This document shows positions 24,018 through 32,693 of a DNA stretch of 40,031 nucleotides, in pieces. Both the position numbers and the translations under genes were made by a program. How positions within the stretch are numbered: the first letter of the stretch is position 1; each line of letters starts with the position of its first letter. Location: the NCBI GenBank assembly GCA_937926515.1, contig CALAZZ010000193.1, positions 1-40,031 on the forward strand. Direction: 5' to 3'. Under the pieces are notes generated by a model. It was not told the origin of the DNA. It saw only the letters and a program-made list of their open reading frames with translations, and did no database searches. The DNA comes from an uncultured Bacteroidales bacterium. GTDB taxonomy: Bacteria; Bacteroidota; Bacteroidia; Bacteroidales; F082.

Positions 24018-27000
24018 ATGTCTCCACAACGTCTGGATCTACTAAACCGCAAGTTCAGTTTTAGCGACACTTCATTTACTAACCTGATGAAGAAACGCAT
24101 TTATCATGTATTGTTGATTTCATCAGTTTATGATGCCTTCATGCTCGAAGATGATGGCCGAATTGACGAACAGATTTTCAATGAGTATGTATCACTAAAC
24201 TTGCGTTATCCTCCCAATTTTATTCTAACAACCAGTGAAAATGAAGCCAAAGAAAAACTGGCCAATGAAGATGTTGATCTGGTTATCATTATGCTAAGTG
24301 CTGAAGAAAAAGAAACATATAATTTGGCAGAAAAGATAAATGAGAACCATCCGGATATTCCCATTGTCGTTCTGTCACCATTTTCGCGTGAGCTCAACCT
24401 TAAGATCGACCGCAATGAGCTCAAGGGTGTTGACTATGTGTTCAACTGGTTAGGTAATGCAGATCTTTTGTTGGCCATCATCAAGCTTATTGAAGATGGG
24501 ATGAACGCAGAACATGATATTCGTGAAGTAGGTGTGCAATGCATTTTATTGGTGGAGGACTCTATAAGGTTCTATAGCAGTTATCTACCAACCATATATA
24601 AGATCATATTCAAGCAATCCAAAGCTTTCATGACAGAGGGGCTCAATGAGCACCAAAAGATGTTGCGCATGCGTGGCAGACCTAAAATTCTTCTCGCCAC
24701 AAGCTACGAGGAAGCCATTGATTACTACAAAAAATACAAACAAAACCTCCTCGGTATTATTTCAGATATTTCCTATCTGCGTGAAGGTAAAACAGATCCT
24801 CAGGCAGGAATCAGGTTGTGTAAGGTGGTGAAGAAGAATGACCGTTTTATGCCACTTTTGTTGCAATCATCTGATCTGGAAAAAGAAGAACTTGCAAAGG
24901 AAATCAAAGTAGGTTTCATCTATAAGCACTCCAAATCACTATCGATCGAACTGCGTAATTTTATCAGGGAATACTTTGCTTTCGGTGATTTTGTATTCAA
25001 AGACCCCAATACCGGGCTTGAAGTGGTGCGAGCTGCTGACCTAAAAGCCTTACAGGAAAAAATATTCCAGGTGCCTGACGAATCATTGCAATATCACATT
25101 GAGCGAAACCATATTTCGAAATGGCTTAGGGCCAGGGCACTATTTCCGCTCGCTGAAATGTTCGCCATGTTCTCACCAGAAGATTTCAACGACTGTGATG
25201 AAATCAAAAGGTTTGTATTTGATGCTATTGCATACTTCAGGCTAAACAAAGCCAGGGGTGTTATTGCTGAGTTTAACCGCGAGAGTTTTGATGAATATTT
25301 ATCATTCACTCGGATCGGTGATGGTTCGATCGGGGGTAAAGCGCGTGGACTTGCATTTCTCGATTCACTGATCAAGCGCAATAACCTGAATGACAAATAT
25401 ACCGGTGTTATTATTGGCATACCACGTACGGTTGTGCTTTGTACCGATGTGTTTGATGAATTCATGGAAGAGAATAATTTATATTCAATTGCACTCTCGG
25501 ATGATGTTACCGATGAAGAATTATTGCAGCATTTTATTGAAGCACGCTTACCTTTCAGGATACATGAAGACTTATATACCCTAATTTCCGTAATTCGCAA
25601 TCCAATTGCCATACGTTCGTCAAGCCTACTTGAAGATTCACATTATCAACCATTTGCAGGCATTTACAGTACTTATATGATCCCGGTTGTGGAAAATGAT
25701 GAGCGCACGATGATCAAGATGCTCAGCAATGCCATCAAGAGTGTTTATGCCTCGGCTTTTTACAAAGATAGCAAAGCTTATATGACAGCTACGCATAATG
25801 TAATTGACGAGGAGAAGATGGCTATAGTAATGCAGGAAGTTTGTGGCAAAGCTTACGATTCACGTTATTATCCTGCTTGCTCAGGTGTAGCCCGTTCAAT
25901 AAATTTTTACCCTATACCACCTGAAAAGTCGGAAGACGGCATTGCCAACATTGCACTTGGCCTTGGTAAATATATTGTTGATGGGGGTCAGACACTCCGG
26001 TTTTCACCAAAATATCCTAAAAAGGTATTACAAACCAGTTCACCTGATATGGCCTTGCGCGAAAGTCAGAAGCACTTCTATGCACTAAACCTCGAGCCGG
26101 AGAGCTTTCAACCTAATGTGGATGAATCTGCTAATTTATTGAAGCTTAGAATTAACGAAGCTGATAAAGATGGTTCACTCCGGCTGGTTTGCTCCACCAT
26201 GGATTTCCATAGCGATATGCTGCGCGATGGATATCACCATGAAGGAAAGAAAATTGTTACATTCTCCAATATCTTAAAACACAACACATTCCCCCTGGCC
26301 TCTATCCTACAGGATGTCTTGCAGATAGGTCAGCGTGAAATGGGTAAACCCATTGAGATTGAGTTTGCAGTAGAGCTGAACAAACCTGCTGACGTACCAC
26401 GAATGTTCTATGTGTTACAGATCAGACCAATCGTTAGCAATACAGATGCATTGGATTTTCAAATTGATGAGGTGAAGCCGGAGAATACGATTATTTCAGC
26501 AGAACATGCATTAGGAAATGGATTTATAAATGGCATTTCTGACGTGGTATATATTAAGCCCGGAAGCTTTGATCCGGCACGAACCAAGGAAATAGCAGAA
26601 ATGGTAGGTGATATCAATAAAATGTTCCTGGACAAGAACCAAAACTATATTCTCATTGGTCCGGGTCGCTGGGGTTCAAGCGATCCCTGGTTAGGCATAC
26701 CGGTAAAATGGCCACAAATTTCCGCCGCCCGTATCATTATTGAGTCAGGATTGGAAAATTATAGGATCGACCCAAGCCAGGGCACACACTTTTTTCAGAA
26801 CCTTACATCTTTTGGTGTCGGTTATTTTACACTTAATCCATTCATACAGGACGGTTATTATGATTTAGATTTTTTGAATAAGCAAGACGCTGTTTTCGAG
26901 AACGAATTCATCAGGCATGTTCATTTTGAACATGAACTCAACATTGTGATTGATGGCCGTAATAGCATGGGAATCATTATGAAGCCGGGTAAAGTACTGG

Positions 27001-27023
27001 AAACTAAAAAGATTATAAAATAA
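24018..27023 (+). CDS. Tandem receiver domains fused to a PEP-synthase-type ATP-grasp (PPDK_N) domain
   Basis: A 1001-residue cytoplasmic protein. About 20-160: a receiver-like fold (RIYHVLLISSVYDAFMLEDD, DLVIIMLSAEEKE, IPIVVLSPFS) that lacks the phospho-acceptor Asp. About 170-320: a second receiver with ILLVEDSIRFY, the acceptor region LLGIISDISYLREGK, LLLQSSD and FIYKHSKSL, so phosphorylation looks possible. About 430-805: the PEP/pyruvate-binding ATP-grasp domain (DGSIGGKARGLAFLDSL, IAIRSSSLLEDSHYQPFAG, IVMQEVCG, FYVLQIRPIV). About 880 onward: GPGRWGSSDPWLGIPVKW, not recognised. The swivelling phosphohistidine domain and the C-terminal PEP barrel of real PEP synthase are absent, so it probably does not make PEP. 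It may be a kinase-like enzyme gated by phosphorylation; function unknown. The ATG at 24018 is preferred over an upstream TTG. Confidence 0.85.
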   Translation: MSPQRLDLLNRKFSFSDTSFTNLMKKRIYHVLLISSVYDAFMLEDDGRIDEQIFNEYVSLNLRYPPNFILTTSENEAKEKLANEDVDLVIIMLSAEEKETYNLAEKINENHPDIPIVVLSPFSRELNLKIDRNELKGVDYVFNWLGNADLLLAIIKLIEDGMNAEHDIREVGVQCILLVEDSIRFYSSYLPTIYKIIFKQSKAFMTEGLNEHQKMLRMRGRPKILLATSYEEAIDYYKKYKQNLLGIISDISYLREGKTDPQAGIRLCKVVKKNDRFMPLLLQSSDLEKEELAKEIKVGFIYKHSKSLSIELRNFIREYFAFGDFVFKDPNTGLEVVRAADLKALQEKIFQVPDESLQYHIERNHISKWLRARALFPLAEMFAMFSPEDFNDCDEIKRFVFDAIAYFRLNKARGVIAEFNRESFDEYLSFTRIGDGSIGGKARGLAFLDSLIKRNNLNDKYTGVIIGIPRTVVLCTDVFDEFMEENNLYSIALSDDVTDEELLQHFIEARLPFRIHEDLYTLISVIRNPIAIRSSSLLEDSHYQPFAGIYSTYMIPVVENDERTMIKMLSNAIKSVYASAFYKDSKAYMTATHNVIDEEKMAIVMQEVCGKAYDSRYYPACSGVARSINFYPIPPEKSEDGIANIALGLGKYIVDGGQTLRFSPKYPKKVLQTSSPDMALRESQKHFYALNLEPESFQPNVDESANLLKLRINEADKDGSLRLVCSTMDFHSDMLRDGYHHEGKKIVTFSNILKHNTFPLASILQDVLQIGQREMGKPIEIEFAVELNKPADVPRMFYVLQIRPIVSNTDALDFQIDEVKPENTIISAEHALGNGFINGISDVVYIKPGSFDPARTKEIAEMVGDINKMFLDKNQNYILIGPGRWGSSDPWLGIPVKWPQISAARIIIESGLENYRIDPSQGTHFFQNLTSFGVGYFTLNPFIQDGYYDLDFLNKQDAVFENEFIRHVHFEHELNIVIDGRNSMGIIMKPGKVLETKKIIK

Positions 27024-27050
27024 ATTCCAATCACCAACTTAGCTTTGAAG

Positions 27051-28898
27051 CTATCTTGGTTTGATCATATTTTCAGGTTTGAGAATATCCTCCAGCTTTT
27101 CTTTTGAAAGTAGGCCTTTTTCTAAAACCAATTCATATACACTTTTTCCGCTCTCAAGTGCCTCCTTTGCAATCACGGATGATGCTTCATATCCAATATG
27201 GGGATTTAATGCCGTAACCAGGCCTATGGAATTTTGGACCATCTTGAGGCAATGTGCCTCATTTGCAGTTATGGCATTTATGCATTTGTTTGTAAGTGCG
27301 CGCATTCCATTTTTAAGCATTTCAATGGACTCAAATAGACTTTGAACCATAACTGGTTCCATTACATTGAGTTCAAGTTGGCCTGCTTCCGCAGCCATGG
27401 ACACGGTCAGGTCGTTACCAATTACTTTAAAAGCGATCTGATTCACAACCTCAGGTATAACCGGGTTTACCTTCCCTGGCATAATGGTCGATCCGGGTTG
27501 CATGGGCGGCAGGTTAATTTCGTTAAGTCCTGCCCGTGGCCCTGATGAAAGCAGCCGCAGATCGTTTGCGATTTTAGAAAGCTTTACTGCAAGCCTTTTT
27601 AATGAGCCTGAATAAGTTATAAAATCACTTGTGTCCTGGGTTGCTTCGACCAGATTACGTGCCAGTTTGATGTCCATTCCGGTGATCAAGCGCAGGTGTG
27701 GAATTATCTTTTCGCCATACTTCGGATCTGCATTTATGCCTGTGCCGATGGCTGTTCCGCCCATATTGACTTCCTGAAAATAGGCTGAAGTGCGATTGAG
27801 CAGTTGAACCTCCTCTTCCATTGTCACGGCAAAAGCGTCAAAAGTCTGACCAAGTGTCATTGGCACAGCATCCTGCAACTGTGTTCGACCCATTTTTATG
27901 ATATGAGCAAATTCTTTTCCTTTACGATGCAGGGCCTTAATCAGATCCTGCAATACATTAACAAGTTTTTCATTTGCCAGGATAAGGGCAATTTTTATGG
28001 CAGTAGGATAGGCATCGTTTGTAGATTGTGAGAGGTTTATATGATTATTGGGATGACAGAATTCATATTGTCCCCTTTGTTTACCAAGTATTTCCAAAGC
28101 CCTGTTTGCAATTACCTCATTTGCATTCATATTTGTAGAAGTGCCTGCACCGCCTTGTATCATATCCACAACAAAATGTGAGTGAAATTTATTATCCAGT
28201 ATTTCCTTACACACCTGTACGATGGCATTGGCAAGCTGGCTGTCAAGCAGCCCAAGTTCATGGTTAGCTTTGGCTGCTGCCATCTTAACCATCGCTAATG
28301 CATTGATAAAATCAGGGAAAAAGTTGAGTGTAATGCCACTTATATCAAAGTTCTCAAGTGCCCTGAGGGTTTGAATGCCATAGTAGTATTCATAAGGTAC
28401 ATCCCGGTTTCCCAATAAGTCATGTTCCTGGCGTGTTTTCCCCGATTCATACTGCGCCGTTGAGTTAATAGCTCTGGCGTTGGCATAGCGCATCCTTCTT
28501 GAAATAACACGTACAATATTTGAAAGTGTCGTTAATGCGATTGAGCCTGACTGCCTGATTAAATTACTGTCAATAAGCAAAACTGTGGTTTTCTCTATCG
28601 CCCTTGCGGAGGTGGAGTGGGGGGAGTCCTCCATCAATGAGCCTTCTCCCAGGAAATCATACCTCCCAAAATAAGTAATATGGATTTCGTCACCAGAAGG
28701 CGAAGTCTTGTACAATTCAACCCTGCCATCAGCTACCAGGTATATTTGTTTACGCGCAGTATTTTCTGAAAAAAGTATGGTTCCTGTTTCATAAGTGACT
28801 TCTGGTGCCTTAACTGCAATTGTTTCAATTTCATTACCCTTTAACCCTTTAAATAGTTCAATATTATTGATCAATGTGACTTTTTCACTTAACTCCAT
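27051..28898 (-). CDS. aspA: Cyclic-nucleotide-binding-type domain fused to aspartate ammonia-lyase
   Basis: A 615-residue fusion. Residues of about 12-135 form a CRP/CAP-type cNMP-binding fold (LFKGLKGNEIETIAVKAPEV, GTILFSENTARKQIYLVADG, YFGRYDFLGEGSLMEDSPHS). In the phosphate cassette the usual Arg is replaced by His or Ser, so classic cAMP binding is doubtful. Residues of about 155-615 are a full aspartase (RQEHDLLGNRDVPYEYYYGI, GGAGTSTNMNANEVIANRAL, HINLSQSTNDAYPTAIK, LLSSGPRAGLNEINLPPMQP, and the lid loop GSTIMPGKVNPVIPEVVNQI with the catalytic Ser). It converts aspartate to fumarate and ammonia in the cytoplasm. Normal aspartases are about 470 residues and lack the extra domain, which may give allosteric control. 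It is probably co-transcribed with the PLP enzyme gene 64 bp upstream. Confidence 0.93.
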   Translation of the reverse strand: MELSEKVTLINNIELFKGLKGNEIETIAVKAPEVTYETGTILFSENTARKQIYLVADGRVELYKTSPSGDEIHITYFGRYDFLGEGSLMEDSPHSTSARAIEKTTVLLIDSNLIRQSGSIALTTLSNIVRVISRRMRYANARAINSTAQYESGKTRQEHDLLGNRDVPYEYYYGIQTLRALENFDISGITLNFFPDFINALAMVKMAAAKANHELGLLDSQLANAIVQVCKEILDNKFHSHFVVDMIQGGAGTSTNMNANEVIANRALEILGKQRGQYEFCHPNNHINLSQSTNDAYPTAIKIALILANEKLVNVLQDLIKALHRKGKEFAHIIKMGRTQLQDAVPMTLGQTFDAFAVTMEEEVQLLNRTSAYFQEVNMGGTAIGTGINADPKYGEKIIPHLRLITGMDIKLARNLVEATQDTSDFITYSGSLKRLAVKLSKIANDLRLLSSGPRAGLNEINLPPMQPGSTIMPGKVNPVIPEVVNQIAFKVIGNDLTVSMAAEAGQLELNVMEPVMVQSLFESIEMLKNGMRALTNKCINAITANEAHCLKMVQNSIGLVTALNPHIGYEASSVIAKEALESGKSVYELVLEKGLLSKEKLEDILKPENMIKPR

Positions 28899-28962
28899 TT
28901 CGTTTAATTTTATACTGTGAATTATTTAACAAAAATACAGCTTATATGAATTACAAATTTGG

Positions 28963-30057
28963 TTATTTCATACAAGGAACTATTTGATTGCTGAGGGTGT
29001 GCATTTCTTTCATACAACTTACGGTAAGACAGGAATGGACCGGCAAGACTCCAATAATACTCCCGGGTTTGATCATATGCAGATAGCCTGGTGGAAAAGT
29101 GATGATCCCATGTTCTTGTGAAAGGGCACTTAGCCAGGCTCCTGGCACAGGTTCACTCCATCCATCATCATGCAACTCGACCACATATCCGTAGAGCCTG
29201 AAACCATTTTCCGCCGCTATATTCTCCTTTGAAAAGTGAATAGCGCCTCCATAAATTACAGCCTGATTACGTTCCGGATGTAATGCCACCACCGGACATG
29301 CCATGGCAACTGCTATTTCATGCATACCGCATGAACCAATATGGTATTGCATTACATCATAAAAAACAAAATTTCCTGGCCGCCATTCATTGAATGTCGG
29401 TAGGCTATCAAGCATGCTACACGAAGGCGTGTCGCCCCAACTGAGGAGCAGGGAATCGTCTTGCAATAGTTCCTGCAGTTTATTCATTGCTTCAAACGCC
29501 TGATAAGTAATGTTTTTAATAGACTCCTTCCCACGAGCCATATAGGTTTGACCTGCATGTGTTAATAGTCCTTTCAAATGGAGCTTTTCATATTCCATTA
29601 TGCAATTGGACAAATTAACAACACTCCCTGCATCACTTACATGAATCCCACTTCGTTGTGCGCCTACATCAATTTTAATATAGACGTTTATTGGATGTTT
29701 GATTGATTTGCCTAATTCATGAACTGATTCAACCGATTCGACCAACAGTGTTAAGTTGACATGTTCTGCCAGCTGGTTTATATAATCTATTTCAAGTAAA
29801 TTAACTGGAAATGCAATACAGATATCATCCCAGCCATGATCAGCAAAATATTTCGCCATACTTACTGAAGATACCGTGATTGATTTTACACCCACCTCAC
29901 GAAACCAACGACCTACAACACCCGATTGATGTGTTTTGAAGTGTGGCCGGAATGTTGCGCCGGCTGCATTTGCCTTATCTGCCATTTTGCGGATATTGGC
30001 CTTGCATTTTTTTTGATCCAACAAAAGTGTGGGCTTTGTAATGCTTATATTTAACAT
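28963..30057 (-). CDS. PLP-dependent D-serine dehydratase / D-threonine aldolase family enzyme
   Basis: A 364-residue fold-type III PLP enzyme (alanine-racemase-like N-terminal barrel). The PLP lysine lies in FRPHFKTHQS, followed by SITVSSVSMAKYFADHGWDD and the family segments YIKIDVGAQRSGI, LLTHAGQTY and SWGDTPSCSM. Near the C-terminus VLPVHSCLTVS carries the His and Cys that bind the catalytic metal (Zn or Mn) in eukaryotic D-serine dehydratase and its relatives. Members act on D-serine, D-threonine or D-threo-3-hydroxyaspartate; the choice cannot be made by eye. Its place upstream of aspartase fits the breakdown of a C4 hydroxy-amino acid to a dicarboxylate, but this is inference. The divergent M16 gene shares a 94-bp promoter gap. 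Confidence 0.88.
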   Translation of the reverse strand: MLNISITKPTLLLDQKKCKANIRKMADKANAAGATFRPHFKTHQSGVVGRWFREVGVKSITVSSVSMAKYFADHGWDDICIAFPVNLLEIDYINQLAEHVNLTLLVESVESVHELGKSIKHPINVYIKIDVGAQRSGIHVSDAGSVVNLSNCIMEYEKLHLKGLLTHAGQTYMARGKESIKNITYQAFEAMNKLQELLQDDSLLLSWGDTPSCSMLDSLPTFNEWRPGNFVFYDVMQYHIGSCGMHEIAVAMACPVVALHPERNQAVIYGGAIHFSKENIAAENGFRLYGYVVELHDDGWSEPVPGAWLSALSQEHGIITFPPGYLHMIKPGSIIGVLPVHSCLTVSCMKEMHTLSNQIVPCMK

Positions 30058-30082
30058 TTGAACCGTTGAATTATCTATTTCT

Positions 30083-30090
30083 CAAAAGTA
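30083..30090 (-). promoter_or_regulatory. Bacteroidota -7 element (TACTTTTG) for the DSD-aspA unit
   Basis: A full TAnnTTTG match on the minus strand, 26 bp upstream of the start codon at 30057. It faces away from the M16 promoter in the same 94-bp gap. Confidence 0.5.
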
Positions 30091-30098
30091 CGGATAAG

Positions 30099-30128
30099 TT
30101 GTCACTATTTGCATATTGATTAGTTTTG
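30099..30128 (+). promoter_or_regulatory. Bacteroidota promoter (TTG, 19 bp, TAGTTTTG) for the M16 protease gene
   Basis: The best promoter match in the window: TTG at 30099-30101, a 19-bp spacer, and TAGTTTTG at 30121-30128, followed by C. The start codon is 24 bp downstream, after a GAGGGAAGG purine stretch. Confidence 0.65.
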
Positions 30129-30151
30129 CCCGTTAAAGAGGGAAGGCATCC

Positions 30152-31384
30152 ATGCATTATCAATATCATACTTTATCAAATGGAATCCGGATTATTCACC
30201 GAAAAACGACACATGAGGTTGCTCATTGTGCATTGATGGTTAATACAGGCTCACGTGATGAAAAAGAGCATGAAAACGGTATTGCACACCTCATTGAACA
30301 CATGATCTTTAAAGGTACAACAAAGCGTAAAGCCTATCATGTTCTGAGCCGGATGGAACATGTTGGAGGTGAGCTGAATGCTTTTACCACTAAGGAAGAA
30401 ACCTGTATTCATTCTTCATTTACCAAAAGGCATTATGAACGGGTTTTGGAGTTGTTCTCTGACGTGGCATTCCATGCCGTATTTCCGGCTTCAGAACTGG
30501 AAAAAGAAAAGGAAGTGATCCTTGATGAGATCAATGCCTATCGAGATAACCCATCAGAGGAGATATTTGATGAATTTGAAAACCTTGTATTTAATGGCCA
30601 TCCAATCGGGCGAAATATTCTGGGGACAGCTGAAAACCTTCCATTATTATCCAGAAATGATATGTTCAGATTCATTAGTAGCAATTACAGCACAAGCAAA
30701 ATGGTCATAAGTTCGGTAGGTAATATCGAGTTTGAACGCTTGATAAAACTTGCAGCCAGGCATTTTGGAACTGTTACCAATAAAGCTCTTGAGCAAAACA
30801 GGGCTCAATTTGAGAATTACAGTGCAAAAAATGAGAAGACTGACAAACAAAGCTACCTTTCGCATTGCATGATCGGAAATGTGGCCTATGACCGCAAACA
30901 TCCACGCAAGCATGCCCTTATACTGTTGAACAACATTCTGGGTGGCCCTGGCCTTAACTCCAGATTGTACTTAAACATCAGGGAGAAATACGGTTTTACT
31001 TATGCCATTGAATCTCACTTTCATTCTTATTCTGATACTGGACTGTTTTCTGTTTATCTCGGTACAGACCCCCGAACAGTCGATAAGACCATTATGCTTG
31101 TAGTGAAAGAGTTGAATAAGTTGCGAAACCAACAATTGGGAAGCCTCCAGCTGCACCGGGCAAAACAACAACTCATCGGGCAATTGGCAATAAGTTTTGA
31201 ATCAGGTCAAACTGAAACTTTGTCGATTGCTCGTAGCCATATGCATTTTAACCGGGTTGATACCATGCAGGATGTTGTCAAGAAGATCGAAAATATAAGC
31301 ACTACAGATATACTCGAAACCGCCAATGATATCTTCACACCTGAAAAACTCAGTACACTGATTTATAACGGAAAAGAGTATTAG
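30152..31384 (+). CDS. M16-family zinc metallopeptidase (pitrilysin / processing-protease type)
   Basis: A 410-residue single-chain M16 peptidase. The inverted zinc motif His46-L-I-Glu49-His50 is in GIAHLIEHMIFKGT, followed by GELNAFTTKEETCIHSSF and the downstream Glu ligand region EKEKEVILDEINAYRDNPSE. The second, non-catalytic half has NNILGGPGLNSRLYLNIREK with YGFTYAIESHF, typical of bacterial M16B subunits. There is no signal peptide, so it is cytoplasmic or exported by an unrecognised route. Bacterial M16B enzymes degrade peptides or process small proteins; the substrate is unknown. It heads a plus-strand run (O-methyltransferase 38 bp later). Family certain. Confidence 0.95.
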   Translation: MHYQYHTLSNGIRIIHRKTTHEVAHCALMVNTGSRDEKEHENGIAHLIEHMIFKGTTKRKAYHVLSRMEHVGGELNAFTTKEETCIHSSFTKRHYERVLELFSDVAFHAVFPASELEKEKEVILDEINAYRDNPSEEIFDEFENLVFNGHPIGRNILGTAENLPLLSRNDMFRFISSNYSTSKMVISSVGNIEFERLIKLAARHFGTVTNKALEQNRAQFENYSAKNEKTDKQSYLSHCMIGNVAYDRKHPRKHALILLNNILGGPGLNSRLYLNIREKYGFTYAIESHFHSYSDTGLFSVYLGTDPRTVDKTIMLVVKELNKLRNQQLGSLQLHRAKQQLIGQLAISFESGQTETLSIARSHMHFNRVDTMQDVVKKIENISTTDILETANDIFTPEKLSTLIYNGKEY

Positions 31385-31422
31385 ATCCAACAATAAATAT
31401 CTGCCTAATTAATTCAACAAAA

Positions 31423-32055
31423 ATGATTGATCAGAACATTGATGATTACATCAGCAGCATAAGCAGTCCCCCTTCAGCTGTATTATATGAATTATACCGT
31501 AAAACAAACCTGCAGCAGGTATTGCCAAGAATGATTTCGGGGCATATCCAGGGTAAGTTGCTTGAGATGATATCGCTGATGGTGATGCCACGACGAATTC
31601 TGGAAATTGGAACCTTCACGGCTTATGGGGCTATTTCACTGGCCAGGGGACTGACCGATGAGGGCAAATTGATAACAATTGAAAACAATGAAGAGCTCAG
31701 GGATGTGATCATGGAGTATATTGCGAAAGCAGGTTACCAGGACAAGATTGTACCTGTTTTCGGAGATGCTGTCAAGATCATACCCACATTGGAGGAATTA
31801 TTTGATATTGTATTTATTGACGCTGACAAGGAGAACTATATGAATTATTATCAGTTGATTGTTGAGAAAGTTAGGCCCGGTGGAATTATTCTGGTTGACA
31901 ATGTGCTGTGGGGTGGAAAGGTCTTAAATCCCGATCCCGGTGATAAGGAAAGCTTGGCCATCAATCATTTCAATAAACAGATTTCGGCCGACAGCAAAGT
32001 CGAACAATTAGTTTTACCCATACGTGATGGATTGATGATTATCCGAAAAAACTAG
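31423..32055 (+). CDS. SAM-dependent O-methyltransferase (caffeoyl-CoA / catechol family)
   Basis: A 210-residue class I methyltransferase of the OMT-3 family. The SAM-binding motif is RILEIGTFTAYGAISLARGL, with the acidic ribose-binding strand GKLITIENNEE, the metal-site segment DIVFIDADKENYMNYYQLI, GGIILVDNVLWGGKV, and the C-terminal LPIRDGLMIIRK. These enzymes need a divalent metal and methylate vicinal hydroxyls. The bacterial substrate is unknown; some members act on tRNA hydroxyuridine (TrmR-like), which should be considered. It is probably co-transcribed with the M16 gene, since the gap is 38 bp. Confidence 0.93.
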   Translation: MIDQNIDDYISSISSPPSAVLYELYRKTNLQQVLPRMISGHIQGKLLEMISLMVMPRRILEIGTFTAYGAISLARGLTDEGKLITIENNEELRDVIMEYIAKAGYQDKIVPVFGDAVKIIPTLEELFDIVFIDADKENYMNYYQLIVEKVRPGGIILVDNVLWGGKVLNPDPGDKESLAINHFNKQISADSKVEQLVLPIRDGLMIIRKN

Positions 32056-32087
32056 CTTGTAAATCATGAGAATAAGCAATCATTCCC

Positions 32088-32095
32088 TATCTTTG
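32088..32095 (+). promoter_or_regulatory. Bacteroidota -7 element (TATCTTTG) for hpt-adk
   Basis: A full TAnnTTTGC match 45 bp upstream of the hpt start codon. The -33 position lacks a clear TTG. Confidence 0.45.
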
Positions 32096-32139
32096 CAGGT
32101 TCATTTTACAGCAGGTATTACAATCCCAATACAATTTGT

Positions 32140-32676
32140 ATGAGCAGAGTAAAAGTACACGACAAGGAATTTGAATTATACATACCACAAGATCAGATTG
32201 AACGTGCGATTAAACGTTTAGCCGATGATATTACAAGAGATATGGCAGGGAAAAATCCACTTTTTCTCATTTTGCTAAACGGCGCTTTTATGTTTGCTGC
32301 TGAGTTGTTTAAGCATCTCAACATTGATTGTGAAATCTCATTTGTGAAATTATCTTCCTATTCAGGCACTGCTTCCACTTCTGTAGTGCGCGAACTTATT
32401 GGCCTTGACCACAGTGTTGCCGGTCGCACAGTGGTTATGGTAGAAGACATTGTAGATACCGGTCTCACCCTGTATTACACAACAGAAAAATTGAAAAAAC
32501 TTGGTGCCACTGATGTGAGGATTGCAACCATGCTGTTTAAGCCAAATGCTTTCGAGCAAGAGTATCATATTGATTATATAGGCATGGAAATACCCAATGA
32601 TTTTATTGTTGGTTATGGACTCGATTATAATGAACATGCCCGTAATCTGCCGGACATATACAAAATAGTATCTTAA
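32140..32676 (+). CDS. hpt: Hypoxanthine phosphoribosyltransferase
   Basis: A 178-residue type I phosphoribosyltransferase. The PRPP-binding loop is VVMVEDIVDTGLTL. The N-terminal flexible-loop region reads VKLSSYSGTASTS, and FLILLNGAFMFAAEL and GYGLDYNEHARNLPDIY complete the HGPRT pattern. It salvages hypoxanthine (and usually guanine) to the nucleotide using PRPP. The adenylate kinase gene begins 17 bp after its stop, so purine salvage and nucleotide phosphorylation are co-transcribed. In some Flavobacteriia, as far as I recall, hpt and adk are annotated as one fused gene; here they are separate but adjacent. Confidence 0.96.
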   Translation: MSRVKVHDKEFELYIPQDQIERAIKRLADDITRDMAGKNPLFLILLNGAFMFAAELFKHLNIDCEISFVKLSSYSGTASTSVVRELIGLDHSVAGRTVVMVEDIVDTGLTLYYTTEKLKKLGATDVRIATMLFKPNAFEQEYHIDYIGMEIPNDFIVGYGLDYNEHARNLPDIYKIVS

Positions 32677-32693
32677 TAACTACGCCTTTCATC

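Noticed and set aside
25094..25612. A 172-codon minus-strand open frame
   Set aside because: It is antisense to the ATP-grasp region of the receiver fusion; serine-rich low-complexity translation with no promoter or ribosome-binding context.
27033..27060. Imperfect hairpin between the REC-ATP-grasp and aspartase gene ends
   Set aside because: The arms pair 11 of 13, but the loop would be two bases and there is no T-run, and half of it lies inside the aspartase coding end. Not called as a terminator.
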